Shown here piece by piece: positions 24,489 through 36,491 of a DNA stretch of 64,000 nucleotides. Source of the DNA: Shinisaurus crocodilurus (lineage: Eukaryota; Chordata; Lepidosauria; Squamata; Shinisauridae); NCBI GenBank assembly GCA_021292165.1, contig CM037877.1, positions 114,996,304 to 115,060,303 on the forward strand. Direction: 5' to 3'. Under the pieces are notes generated by a model. It was given only the letters and a program-made list of their open reading frames with translations, was not told the origin of the DNA and did no database searches. Each line of letters starts with the position of its first letter. Positions within the stretch are counted from its first letter, which is position 1. Made by a program: the position numbers and the translations under genes.

Positions 24489-24496
24489 GACTAGAC

Positions 24497-27400
24497 TGAA
24501 ACATACAGAAATGATGCTTTACACAAAGTGCCCACCTAGTGTGATTTTCCCACAGGGAGTAATCCCATTCCAGCCCCCAGTGAAAAAGATGCTCTGTCAG
24601 CTGCCTATTAAGGAACTCAAGGTGGTGAACCAAGCCAGCAATATGTTAAAAAAATCTTAAAAACCTAAATAAACAACAGTACATTGATCAAAACAGCAAT
24701 TAACAATATGGATTAAAACATGTTCAAGCCTATTAAAACTTTTTAACCAACTGCCTTCTTAAAGAGCATAAGCGTTGCATCAGAAAGCTGCTCACAGTGT
24801 ATCATAAGATAATGCTCAAAATAAATACTATGTGTTCTTACTGAACATTTTAAAAAATTGTGTGCAGTATGTTATGGCCATGCTTAATTTTTTAGCATTT
24901 GATTGATTTAGTATCTTAGGGCGCAATCCTATGCATGTTTAGACAGATTCTTCAATATAATTGAAATCAACATCTTGGAGCCATTTGTTAAATACTCACA
25001 AATCAGAATCTGTTTTTATCCATTGCTGATGCTAGTAATGCAGCTGTAGCATATAAACTCCGAAGCCCCAGATGGTGGTTTTCTAAGTCTCAAGAGAATT
25101 CACACTTCTCAGTAGTCCTTATCTCTCTAGACCTGATGCTATTGGTGTGTCTGTTCCAAGGTGGGAAAATCCAAATGTTACGCATACGTTGACTTCCTTC
25201 TTGAATATCTAAAGATGAAGAAGATATCACAGAACATTCCAGTGAAAAGCAGTAAAATCAGAATACATGTTAAACGTTGGCTTATGTAAGGGGAGCTGTT
25301 GCTATTGGAGGATGGTTTGAATTCAAGTGTACTAAGTATCATCATTTGAGGATGCTTGTAAATTGGATTATATTTAGATTTTTTAAAACTCTCATTTTTC
25401 TTTCAGAATTCAGTGTTGATGCTACAGACTGACAATTTGAAATCTCTTTTGTGCAAGTATTTGGGCAAGGATTCATTGCAGAATCTTAGATTGTTTCTGT
25501 ATGCTTGAGTCTTCAGCTGCATATGAAGAACTAAAAAATGCAGAATATCGCTATGCATATATCTTCTCCTGTCAGTAGAAATGCTGCTGGGGGTGGGGGT
25601 GGGGGAAGCTAATTTTGATGAAGAAAAATGATTAAATTTCACTTCCCCACCTGCTGTTCCTCTGTTCTTGATGGTAGCCTGCCATGGCTGCTTTTCAGGT
25701 TTTTTTAAAAAATGGAGGAATGTTATGCACACTTACTGTGTAACATCTAGATTAGCCCTCAGAATTTTGTGTAAGATCTTCTTGTGCCTTTGAAGACATG
25801 CAAGTCAACTAGAGCACTTGTTTATCATATGTCAAGTGAATTTAAGAAAGTTAAAAAGTGAATGGGTTTTATCCAATTAGCCTCTCCTGCTGATGGATCA
25901 ACTCTGTCAGCAAAACAGGGATTCCCCATCCTCCCTGCAACTCCCATGCACCCTCAAAATCTGCATTGGAGGAGAGGAGGGGAAAGTCCTGTTGTGCAAA
26001 CAGAAGTCATTTGTGCAGCATTGTTTACACTTTGCATAATTGTGTTGACTGCTTTGTGCTTCAGAAACTTGTAACAAATAGCTGAATAGGCTACATCAGC
26101 TGGAAATATGCCTGCTCATTGAAACATCTAAAGATACTGGTTCTGCTAATATTTCCCATAACTCCTGCCCTGATAGTAGACTTTATTCTGGGTAAAGCAG
26201 CAACCGAAATAATTATTTCCTCATGAGCAAGTTACTGTTACAAGTTTTGGTGCTGTCTTCATTTTTTAAATTTAACTCTGCACACAAAATACTCCTTTTG
26301 TTGTTTAGCTCAGGTTTGTTTGTGTGTCTGTTAAAATAAAGTGTTCACAACCAGAATACAGTTACCGTACTCAGTTTGTAGCATCAGATACTTTTCACAT
26401 CATAATCCATGAAAGTTGGTCAGTTTGTGCTGTTTGGATTTCCTTTCTGAGTTGTTATCCAAGTAAGAGAATGCATAGAGAGGGAGAGGCTTAGTTTGCT
26501 AACTCATTAGTGCCACTTAATATAGGCAGAATTGGGCAGGTCATGGAGAGAAGGACCCTATTGACATTGTCTGAGGGGCCATAGGATAGTTCAGATTCCC
26601 AGCAATGGAAAAAAGAGAATTATTTTTGTAATTATAGAGTAAGAGAAAATATTGTGACTTACACTTGTTGTGGAGAAAATCGGAAGTCCATTTTGTTATT
26701 TGTTCTGTTCTGTTTGTTTTTTGTGTTCTTAATAAAATAAAAATTCACGGGAGGGGAGATTCACAGCTTCGAGCTCGGAGACAGAGTTCTGACCTTGGAG
26801 CTGGGAATCAGAGCTCCGACCCCTCCCACTTGCACCCAGCACAGAAAGAACTGCTAGGACTGCTCTCCAAGGTTGAGAAAGCAACCTCGGAGAGGGGTTA
26901 AAAGGGGCATTTGTGGGGGTGGGGAGAGGAGGAGACTGCAACGGCCAGGATACGAGGTATCCTGAAGCTTCTCCAGCCGCCCTCCCTCTGCCTTTGAGAC
27001 ACCATTGCTAGACAGCCAAAAATGGCTGTCTAGTGAAAATGCAGAGCGGGAGGAGTGGGGAAGTGAAGATCACCTCTGCCACTCCTCCTTCTCTGCATTG
27101 GATTGAGCATGAGCTCAGGGGCTTAACACTCATCTTCATAGGATTTCTCCCTAAACCCTGTAGCGTACTAGAAATGATGTGGCCTGAGCTCCCATAATCT
27201 GTTATATGATCCGTTTGCTTGAGGAACTCAGTACTTTGGACCAACTGCCATTTTTGCTTCCCTGACACAATGATTATTGTTTCAGACTTTGAAGAATCAT
27301 GTCTTTATTGATAGCAGTTCCATGAATTCAGAAAGGTTAAGACAATGCACTTTGCTTAGAAGTCATTAGAAAGAGTGCCATATTTGCCTACGAGTGTATT

Positions 27401-28087
27401 CCCATATATTTGGTGATCTTTGCTCTTATCTCATATTCTTTCTTTCCCATTCTCTCTTACACCATAAGTTTTTTCATTATAGTTGGTTAAACTATGGTTG
27501 AAACAAATGATCAGTAAATTCAAGGTACCATCCTATTGTAGTACAGCTGATGTTTTTGCCATTGATCTGGACACCAGATACCTATTATATTTCCACCATA
27601 TTATTGTTACAGTTTGAATTTGGTTTAAAATTGGCTATTCTAATTCTATAGCAAAGTGGCTTCTGGTTGTGAGTTTAAAGAAAAAAGTCTGATTTAAGTA
27701 CTTCAAACAGAGCTTTTGTGGCCTAACTAGGAATATAAAATTTATATTCATTTTGTTCTAGTGCTCTCTGGATAATACCCATTCAAACATACAGATACAG
27801 TATACAATCTTTAAATGTTAAAGAATCATGTGAGCAGCTGTAGCATAGGATGGAACAGTTACAAAACCAAGTGACTTGCAAAGCAACCAGGTTTTAGGTA
27901 GGTAGTATAGAAGCATAATGACACTTTATTCAGTCTTCAGTTTGAAACATATAGGACATGGAAGGAAACCTGTATGGTTTCAGATCTAGTGGAATAATTT
28001 CAGAACTGTTAACAATGATCTCTTTCTAAGATGCTGATCTAATGAAAAGTTAGTGAAATGAGTGAAAATTCCTATTTTCTATTGTTT
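24497..28087. other. Unique intron with a short GC-rich patch
   Basis: At 26745-26900 there is a GC-rich patch with repeated gagctc / gagctccgacc-like motifs. A stem-loop of 11-bp perfect arms (CTAGACAGCCA, loop aaaa) is at 27008-27033. At 25590 there is a (GGGGGT)n tract. A fragment near 24920 (gcgcaatcctatgcatg) belongs to a common reptile repeat. No coding signal. Confidence 0.5.
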
Positions 28088-28095
28088 CTTTAGGG

Positions 28096-28231
28096 CAGAG
28101 TTGAGCAACTTCTGGCCCTCCATATCTTTTGACCTACAACTCCCATCATCCCTCACCATTGGCTTTGCTGACTAGGGCTGATGAGAGTTGTAGGTCAAAA
28201 CATCTGGAGGGCAACAAGTAGCCCAACCCTG
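28096..28231. mobile_element. Palindromic hAT MITE, copy 5, perfect TSD
   Basis: The element is 136 bp, starts CAGAGTTGAGC and ends CCCAACCCTG. The arms (ccctccatatcttttgacc / its complement) are diverged. Target duplication ctttaggg is perfect at 28088-28095 and 28232-28239. Confidence 0.93.
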
Positions 28232-28519
28232 CTTTAGGGAGTGCCTGAAACAGCCACTTGTTGACCAGATATTAAAATAAGATGTTGCTGGTTACAGCTG
28301 CTGATCATGAAAGAGGAAGACACGGTTCTATGCATCCAAGCACTAGGAGAGTTTTTCTGCATAGGGTCAGGACGATTGTAATATTTCCCATGCTTCAACC
28401 ATGGTTAGTGGATCAGGAACAGGTGATGGGATTCTGTACTTCTTTTCTTACGTGCAAATTCCTCCTGCCCTTATCTATGGTTCTTTGTTATGTGGATGCC
28501 AATGTTACAAATGGATAAT

Positions 28520-28768
28520 ACTATTTATTTATTTATTATTTATTATATTTATACCCCACCTTTTTTCCTGCAAGGAACCCAAGGCAGCTTACATAATCCT
28601 CCTCCTCCTCCATTTTATCCTCACAACAACCCTGTGAGGTAGGTTAGGCTGAGAGTCAGTGACTGGCCCAAAGTCACCCAGTGAGTTTCATGGCTGAGCG
28701 GGGACTAGAACCCGGATCTCCAGAGTCCTAGTCCACCACTCTCACCACTACACCACACTGGCTCTAAT
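28520..28768 (-). mobile_element. tRNA/CORE-type SINE, full length, antisense
   Basis: This is the reverse complement of the family described at 10101: A/T tail on the left (tttatttatttatt), then accccaccttttttcctgca, the CORE body, and the tRNA-like head on the right ending ccacactggctct. Confidence 0.9.
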
Positions 28769-29282
28769 GATACTAATCATGATACTAATCATGGTTCACT
28801 TGTCTAGGGATGTACAGATGTTCTAAAATCCATTCTGTCTACGTTTCGTGGATTGTCAGGCGCCTTTTGTTCTGTCATCCGCTCATGGATGGAATCGGAT
28901 TTAGCACAGATGCATTTACAATATATACAAATTCCCAGAAATGTGCAAACCCCTCTAACAAATGTAAATCCCCCAAAAGTGCGTATATTCACTCTTTAAC
29001 CTATGGGGAAAATGTGCATTTTTGGTCAGTGTTTTTTTTATTTTCTGTATTTTTCTATGACTAAATTTGCATAAAATTATTTTGCATAAAATTTTCCCAT
29101 GTGACTTGGGAAAAGCCAGTCCACTGTGGAATACCTGGGTTGGATTCTTAGAAATTTGAAATCATTTCAGTCTGTTGCAGATGTCTCCAACATCCCTACG
29201 TAACAAATGCTTTTTAACCATTCCAAATTCTGGGTTAAGAACAAACCCTGGTAGCATTAACCATGTTTAATGTTACACTTCA
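28769..29282. other. Unassigned intron
   Basis: It holds a short direct repeat (atgatactaatc twice near 28770-28795) and an ordinary AT-rich sequence. Possible small old repeats are present, none bounded. Confidence 0.45.
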
Positions 29283-29490
29283 TAGGAAACTGCTTCATAC
29301 TGAGTCAGACTATTGGTCCGTCTAGCCTTGTATTGTCTACTGACTCTTGAGTAGCAGCAGCTCTCCAGGATCTTAGACAGAGATGTCTTAAATCATCTCC
29401 TGCTTAATGCTTTTTTAATTGGAGATGCTGGGATTGAACCCAGGAACTTCTGCATGGGAAGCATGTGTTCTGTCACTAAGTTATAGTCTC
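29283..29490 (-). mobile_element. Second tRNA-derived SINE, antisense
   Basis: Read on the minus strand it has a tRNA-like head (taacttagtgacagaacaca as A box region and ctgggttcaatcccagc with the B box). The distal end, on the left, reads taggaaactgcttcatactg and agtcagactattggtccg. It is a widespread squamate SINE type distinct from the CORE family. This copy is diverged (first tRNA bases altered), so it is not a functional tRNA gene. Confidence 0.75.
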
Positions 29491-29739
29491 TTCCTACATA
29501 ACAAATAGTAATGACAATAGGGGAATTGCTCTGCATGGATGAAGAATGTACAAGGTCATAGCCCATCCCTTACAAAACTTACCTGCAACAGCCCATAGAA
29601 CCTTAATCTTGAAAGACTGCACTAGCAGTTGCCCATATAGCAAGAAGAATACTGGACCAAGGTGCTATGTGTTTCTCACAAGACTGGATTTTTTATTCCA
29701 AGCTGTCTCCTTTGAACCAGGCTTGGTGAAAGCTCCCAA

Positions 29740-30145
29740 ACTTAGTGGCATCATTTATATAAACCATGGTTTAGCATTACCAGGATGAGCTGCAGCAAGC
29801 CCTGGGCTTTTGGAATCCCCTGTGTTTTCTCTTTTATTTTAGATTAACCACAACTTGCCATGCTGTCAGTATCTGGACAAATTCTGGTTAGCTTTAGCTA
29901 TAGTTTGAAACGAGCCAGCTTGGAACCATGACTTAGGAAGATGGTTTGTTTTAGCAAACCATAGTTCCGAATTGACCAGAGTTTAGGATACAGATGTAAT
30001 GCTAAACTACAGTTAATCTAAAATGGAAGGGAAAACTTCCAGTCTCCTTGCATCGTGTGCGGGAGGAAGGGGGCATGCAAGCTCGAGGTACATTGCAGCT
30101 CATCCTTGAAACATTAAGCCATAGTTTAGCATTACTTGCAAATGC
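29740..30145. mobile_element. Dispersed repeat rich in aaccatggtttagc motifs
   Basis: The motif aaccatggtttagcattac (29762-29780) recurs as ccatagtttagcattac (30119-30135) and inverted as gtaatgctaaactacag (29996-30012). Such motif clusters mark an unnamed reptile DNA-element family. I cannot define termini. Confidence 0.4.
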
Positions 30146-31204
30146 AGCCAATCTTATTCTGCTTGATGTTCCTTCCCAAATGTCCACTGCCAGCAGTCAA
30201 CTCCTGGAAATACAGTCTGAGGGAACAACTCTCTATAGATCTGACTGAGTAGGATAACATATTGCCAGAATCTGAATTTGAGAATGGCCGTTTTGAGTGA
30301 GAGGTCACCAGTCATCCAATGCTTTTCACTCCATTAGAGGTCCCAGTTAGCAAAAGTAAAAGGTGTGACCTTAGGTCATAATGCACCCCATCACTGGTAA
30401 CCTTACAAAAATAAAGATGTGTTCACAGGATCAGTGGGGCACATGGTTCAGAAATCAGCCATAGAATCTTACCTCTGTTGCATTCACTGTCCACAGAGTA
30501 AAGCAAAGATTTAACAAAAACAATGAACAAAAATAGTACAACCCATTGGATGTCCAAATATTAACTCTGGTGTGCAGTTGTAGCTTAGAGTAATATTCTG
30601 TGTGTAGTGTTTTTAATTGTATACATTCTAAAAGGCAATCATGTAATGTTTCAGCTGGCAGAGCAAGGATCTGTCTGGTTAGACTACTTACCCTGAAAGG
30701 ATTTAGCTAAATGAGCAAGACATTCATTGTTGTTAATACAGAATAGGAGGAAATCATGTTTTAGTGACATTGATTTCATTTTGTATTTTCAATAGCAGCT
30801 TATGACATCACTAAAATTAATAGTAAGAGCACAGCAACAGCAACAACAATATTATTTCTACGTGAGATGTAGATTCTTGTTCATGGTTTATGTATATGTA
30901 AAAAACAGGTAAAATAGCAATCTGTAGAATACTTTCTTGGAATACATGCAGCAGGAAGCCTTGAAGGGTTTTCATGATGAAATAGGTAATGTATGTTTGT
31001 GCGTGGGGGTACATAAGAGTGATTGATATGCTTACATAAAAGCCATCCTATTCAGAGCAGCCTTAATATATGTCTAGCTTTTTCTTGACTGTGCCCCTTG
31101 TGGGCCTCCTTTTGGTGGCTTGTCTGCAAGGTGGATAAATATTTCAGTAAAACTGTTAAAGGTCATTTAGTAACTGAAACCTTTCTTTTTATTTTGAAGC
31201 AAAT

Positions 31205-31236
<32 letters not shown>

Positions 31237-31839
31237 ACCTTGGTATTTTTCAAAGAGTGGAATATGGTGGCAAGGTGCAGACATAACACCATCTCCTTCC
31301 AAACCCATAGTTGTTAAATAGGGTATCAGCCTCATGAACACACACTTTCTCCTTCGATTTCTTTGCTTCTGTGTTAATCATGGGTTTTGTATTGCATGTG
31401 CATTGATGTAAACCAGAAGTGGGTTTTCAAACTGTTGTTATTAGTGCGTTGTGTGTTAGCCATGGTTTGCATCCAGTGCATACACAAAACCATGGTAAAA
31501 CTGGGAAGAGAAGAGAGAGGAGAAATAATTTCAAATGAGGAGCCTGACTCCCATGCTCACAAGACAATTTTTCAATTTTTAAAGCATGGTTGGCAGGGAG
31601 TCAACCTTGCATTGCACCAAGCCAATGCCAAATGAGTGTGAAGTTCTGGAAGAAATACCACTTCAGTATTTTTATGTTCCTTCTCTTGAAAGGAAGTTTA
31701 ACAAGTTTTTTTCTCATTTAATTTTAGAAAAGGGTTTAAGTGAAAACAAAGTTTCTCCGTTAGTAGCTGAACGATTTTTGTGTCCTTCATTTTTTAATAA
31801 CATTGATATTCCTCTTGCTTTGTGAAACCATTTATTACA
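30146..31839. other. Mostly unique intron with (AT)n at 31208-31236
   Basis: Fourteen AT dinucleotides form the microsatellite. At 31370-31500 aaccatggt-type motifs (gccatggtttgc, aaaccatggtaaaac) suggest another copy of the repeat at 29740. Otherwise nothing is recognised. Confidence 0.5.
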
Positions 31840-32780
31840 AACAGTTATGAATATGAACATCTCATTTGACTGTTGATGAACAGAAGAGGAAATCTAAATT
31901 AAAACTTTAAATACCACTATTTAATTACCCAAATGGCTTTGACTCTGTTAAAGAGTGCCTAGGATTATTCTGTTTTTCAATTTGTTTTAATGCTTCCTTG
32001 GTAAAAGCTGATGGATTCCCAGGCCCATTGCTGTCACTGATGAACTATATAAAGATAAATGACATTATGGTAAATTCCACTTAATGACATATTTTTAATT
32101 TTCTGAACACAGTCATTTTCTGGCTGCTGAATGAAGGCTAATTACCTCAAGATCAGAACAAAATAACTCCTCATTTTGAAAGATAATAGAAAAGAAATGT
32201 TGCAGATTAATGATGCTATTTATCTTTAAAAGAAAAAAAAATTCTATCTTTATCCAGATAGCACTGCTCCCTGAGGAACGTGATTATAAAATGAATCTGA
32301 AGTCGCAACTTAATAGGTTATTAAAATTGTTTGAGTGCAGGCTTCTCAGGTTCAGCTTTTCTATAAATTTAAATTGAAGGCCTGCTTTAGTACTTAAAGC
32401 AGCAGCCTGTTTATGAGACCACGGGGAGCAATGTGGTTTACTAACAAAAGATGCACTTAACCTCATTCTGAATTCCGCATTCTCTCTCTTTCTGAATGAA
32501 ACTGGAATGTCTTGAGAGTTCCGAGAAATGTGTCAAGTACCTTAATTACACTTTTATAATTATGTATGCCCACATGTCTTCTTTTGGCAGATGATATTGA
32601 CACTTTAAAAGTTAATACCATTTTTAAAAGGAGAATTTGGTCGCTGAGATATTCCATCTCTCTTTATTCAGCACTGAAAATCATGACTGTTTACTTGTTC
32701 TGTTGAATTACTATGTCATTCTTGTGTGTGTGTTAATATAGTTTAAACTAAGTTGCCAGCGTATATTATGCTAATAGTCA
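31840..32780. promoter_or_regulatory. Candidate conserved non-coding block (speculative)
   Basis: About 0.9 kb is free of recognisable repeats and simple sequence and is rich in homeodomain/bHLH/GATA-type words (ttaatta-like, aattacc, cagctttt, agataa, taattac). In other vertebrates ZCCHC7 introns sit in the PAX5 regulatory neighbourhood and contain distal enhancers. No function is visible from one sequence alone. Confidence 0.25.
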
Positions 32781-33105
32781 GTCTTTAAATGCTAGAGAGA
32801 AATCCAAAGTTCATCTGGAAGTTGCTCAGTAAAACATTGAGTTGCATCTCAGCAGCCCCACCAAAAAGGCTTCTCCGACAGTTGGGGGGATGCTCAGGGG
32901 GTGGCTGTGGCATGGGAGGACTGAGAGAGGAGGGGGATCTCTGAAAATCGAGGCAGCCTCTGTGAATGGAATCTTTGTTGTGTTTTCTAACAGTGTGATT
33001 ATATAAAACACTACCATTAAAATCTGAATAAATGGAAGCTGTGCAAGTGTCAGCTTCCCAGAGATATATGTGTGAAGAGCTGACTGTCTGGGCATATATA
33101 TAGAT

Positions 33106-33241
33106 CACGGCTCTCCAACCTTGGGTCCCCAGATGTTGCTGGACTACAGCTCCCAGCATCCCTTGCCATTAGCCATGCTGGCTGGGTATGCTGGGAGCTG
33201 TAGGCCAGCAACATCTGAGGACCCAAGGTTGGAGAGCCCAG
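33106..33241. mobile_element. Palindromic hAT MITE, copy 6, perfect TSD
   Basis: The element is 136 bp with arms cggctctccaaccttgggtc / complement. Ends are CAC and CAG, mutated from CAG...CTG. Target duplication atatagat is at 33098-33105 and 33242-33249. It is nearly identical in the arms to the copy at 17215. Confidence 0.93.
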
Positions 33242-34299
33242 ATATAGATGGAGGGAAACAGTTTGTCTCCTACCCACCCACTCCACCACGCAGCTCTTTG
33301 TAACATACTGACTGGGTTTGTACCTTACGACAACCCATTGTGGGTTGCTACCCACGATGGGTTGCTGTGTCGTGCAAACCTGGACCAATTTCCCCGGCGT
33401 GGCTTGTTCGTGGGCAGCAAGCCACCTCAACAACCCATGGGTTGTTGTAGGGATTGTTGTCCCCACAGTGGGTCTGAACCAAGGTGACCAGCCCCAGCAT
33501 GGGTATGGGGAATTGGCTGCTGAGCTGCTCTTGGCAAGGGTGGCAAAAAAAACCTTGCCGCTCTTCCCAAGTGGCTCCCAGGCGACTGCCAGTGCCAGCT
33601 GCCCCAAAAGTGCCCAACTGGAACTTGGGGCAGCTGGCACTGGCTTCCCTCCCTCCCCGCCATGATTGCAAGCCATTTCAGTTTTGCCACAGCTTTTCCC
33701 CCCCTTTAAACTTTTTTATTCTTCAGATTTCGTGATCCCCATTTTGACAGCTTTGGACAGTCCCTTCAAAGTGCCCCAGTGACACCTTGGAGGGTCTGCC
33801 TGTGGTTGTCTGTAGTTGTTGTTGTTGTTGTTGTTGTTGTATTATTATTTTGTCGCTCTTAATTTTTGCAAATATTTGCAAAATGTTTTAATTTTTTTAA
33901 ACCTGTACTTGTGCAACTGTGGATGTTCGCAGTTGCGGGAATGGGGAGCCTCAAGTGGGCAATGTGCAGGGGGGTGCCTGCTAGTATTACAAAGTCCAGC
34001 AGGTACCCACCCTGGGCATTGCCCACAGAGGCAGCAGTTAAGTTTATTTTTCCCTTTGGTTACATCTGACAGCTGTCAAAAGGTGACCTGTCAAATTTAA
34101 CCAAAGGCACGAGTGATCTTAGCTCGCAAAAAGGTGGTGGTGTGTCGTTCACCCCCTTCGCAGGCAGATCCTTGAGGGTTTTTTGGGGGGGGACTCATGT
34201 GTCCCAAGGTTGTCCTCACTTTTGCACTTGTTCCTGAGATTCCGCCACCTCAGGAACATGCAGATGTGCAAGCCGCCCCTGTTTACTGAGGTAGTTACC

Positions 34300-34474
34300 T
34301 TTGACAGCTGTCAGAGGGAAACCTCAATTTTTCAAGTGGGATTTAGAATGGGTTAAAAAAAATTGGCTGGAAAGTATACAGGTATACAGACTATATGCCT
34401 GTATACTTTCCTGCAAAAAAAATAAAATTGTTTAACCCTTTCTGAATCCCTCTTGAAAAATGACAGCTGTCAAA
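34300..34474. repeat. 175-bp imperfect foldback with palindromic termini
   Basis: Both ends carry TGACAGCTGTCA (itself a palindrome). The arms pair through ttcaagtgggatttagaat / its near-complement and close on the perfect 14-bp pair GGAAAGTATACAGG (34369-34382) and complement (34398-34411) around a 15-nt loop. It is probably a MITE, although no target duplication was found. Confidence 0.75.
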
Positions 34475-34660
34475 GCTACTCCAGTAAATGGCTCACACTT
34501 TTGCATGTGCCCGAGGTGGTAGAATCTTGGGAATAAGTGCAAAAATACCTAATTGTGAAAATTAAGAGGGACAATTAAAAAAAAAATGTTTAGCAATCAT
34601 GGGCAGCCACTCCAAGGTGCTGCTGGGGCACTTTGCAGGGTCTATCTGTAGCTGTCAAAA

Positions 34661-34837
34661 CATAGATTTCATAGCTCATAGAGTTGGAAGGAGCCTACAA
34701 GGCTATCGAGTCCAACCCCCTGCTCAATGCAGGAAACTAGAGGAGGGGTCTCCCATCCAAGTAATAACCAGGCCTGGCCCTGCTTAGCTTTCCACGCTCA
34801 GACAAGCTGAGCCAGCGTGAGCCACAGGCCTGTATAC
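34661..34837 (-). mobile_element. 5S rRNA-derived SINE with CR1-type tail, antisense
   Basis: Read on the minus strand, the head is 5S-like: ggaaagctaagcagggccag, then gcctggttattacttggat and gggaga, covering the 5S A box, intermediate element and C box. The tail is ttggactcgatagccttgta and ccttccaactctatg, the CR1 3' end. The left part of 5S is altered. Confidence 0.88.
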
Positions 34838-35229
34838 ATGGATCACAGAAGCTGGCTTGACAGCCGACTTTTGTGATCTGAAGGGGGGGGGAAACAGTTT
34901 AAAGGGGAAAACAGCCATAGTGAGCCCAAAATGGCTCATGATCGCAGCGGGGAAGGGGGAGACAACTTGGTCCTCCTGTGGTGTCCCATGGGATACCTGC
35001 AGGAGGACTGGGGGGGCCAACAACCCACGGTGAGCCTGATCATCTGTTGAAAACCCTCTGGGTTGTTCTTACGACAACCAACCCACTGTGGCTTATTGCC
35101 AGGGTCGGTTAGCATGATGTTCAAATGCGCCCATTATCCAGGTTCACACAAACGGCAGGCAGTTAACAAGCCACAGTGGTTAACCACGCTACTTGTGCTG
35201 ATCACATGCTGGGGGGATTTGCATAATTA

Positions 35230-35398
35230 CCGTATTTTTCCGTCTATAAGACGCCCCCATGTATAAGACGCCCCCCACTGGGCAGTTTCGCAACCGCGCG
35301 GTTCTCTGCTTGGCTTACTTCCGTGTATAAGACGAGCCTCAATTTTTAGTCTAACAATTTTAGGAAAAAGTATAGTCTTATACATGGAAAAAATACTG
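35230..35398. mobile_element. MITE with gtataagac motifs, copy 1 (TA TSD)
   Basis: Ends are CCGTATTTTTCC and the complement of CAGTATTTTTTCC, followed inward by tataagac repeats. TA duplications are at 35228-35229 and 35399-35400. Length is 169 bp. It is Tc1/mariner-like by TA duplication. The same element lies inverted at 38234. Confidence 0.85.
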
Positions 35399-36348
35399 TA
35401 CTGTTCTCAGCATGGCCTGTCATGTCATGTCATTCAAATACAGCTAGAGTGGCTTGTTGCCAGGGGTAACAAGCCACCCAGTACACATGGACCTGGTTTG
35501 GATGACACAACAACCCACCCTTGTTTGTTATCGTAGGTGGGTTGTCGTCTCGTCCAAACAAGGACCACTTCACTAAGGGTGGCTTGTTTTTTCAAACAAG
35601 CCGCTCTGCAGTGCCCACGGACTGTTTTAGGGTTGTTCTCACCCATGGTGGGTTGTCATGTCATCTGAACCCAGACGATACAACCCACTGTGGGTGAGCA
35701 CCAGCAGTCAGTGAGCTGCTTGGCAAGAGTGGCAAAAATCCCTTGCCGTTCTTGCCAGGCAGCTGCCACTCACCACTGACAACTGCCTCCAAAGTGCCCA
35801 AGAGGCACTTGGGGGCAGATGCCAGAACCTTTCCCTGTGGCCCGCGCCACCACCAGCTGAAAGGGCTGGCGGTGTGTGGTGGAGGGAGCCGCGAGTTGGC
35901 CAAGCCACTTGCAGCTCCCCCTGTCCCACATCGCTGCCACTCAGGTGGCAGTGCAAAGCAGGCATCCTTGCCAGTGGCAGGAGGTGGCAATCTGCTCAGT
36001 GCCGCTACCCTGAGAACGGGACAGCAGCACCAAATGGATCGGGCACTCCTGCCTGCTGCCCAAGAGGTCTGCTCTTGGACGGGAGGTGGTGATCTGCACC
36101 ATGGCAGTGCCCTAAGAACAGGACAGCAGTGCAGAGCAGATCAGGCATCCCTGCATCCTCCCACCTCCTCCTCAAAAGTAGACATCTTGGGCAGGAGGCA
36201 GTGATCCACTCTGTGGCGCTGCCCGGAGAACAGAACAGTAAGAATTTTCTTCGTCGTTTTCTTCTTTGTCGTCTTCTTTGTCCCGCACTTAATGGAAATC
36301 AGGGTGACCAAAAGGCAGAAATTAACAAATGTAGCTGTATAGATACAC

Positions 36349-36483
36349 CAGCCTTCCCCAAGCTGGTGCTCTCCAGATGTGTTGGAATACAGCTCCCAGC
36401 ATTCCTCAGTCAGCATGGCGTGCTGGGGGATGCTGGGAGTTGTAGTTTGACACATCTGGAAGGTGCCAGGTTGGGGAAGGCTA
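36349..36483. mobile_element. Palindromic hAT MITE, copy 7
   Basis: Starts CAGCCTTCCCCAAGC and ends GGGGAAGGCTA. The flanking octamers agatacac (36341-36348) and ctatacaa (36484-36491) share the central ATACA, consistent with a decayed target duplication. Its left end plus 20 bp of flank reappears at 37200. Confidence 0.85.
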
Positions 36484-36491
36484 CTATACAA

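Larger units (their letters stand above)
33290..36250. repeat. GC-rich repeat block with gggttg/caaccc motifs
   Basis: Composition changes abruptly from the AT-rich intron. The hexamer caaccc or its complement gggttg occurs about a dozen times, often as inverted pairs such as caacccatgggttg and acaacccactgtgggt. Two segments, 33500-33650 and 35700-35830, share gagctgctcttggcaagggt-like and gtggcaaaaa-like sequence, so the same element is present at least twice. Motif clusters of this kind are typical of subterminal regions of DNA transposons. Large overlapping open frames on both strands are by-products of the GC content. Confidence 0.6.

Noticed and set aside
33050..33676. 208-codon minus-strand open frame, the longest in the window
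   Set aside because: It runs through the palindromic MITE and the GC-rich repeat block. Open frames exist on both strands and several phases there, so composition explains it.
35743..36204. 153-codon plus-strand open frame
   Set aside because: It lies in the GC-rich repeat block with overlapping open frames on the minus strand. No domain, splice sites or conserved motif.
33290..36250. CpG-island promoter
   Set aside because: GC-rich but composed of repeated caaccc/gggttg segments and inserted SINE/MITE copies, with no first exon nearby. The gene is already under way upstream by inference.
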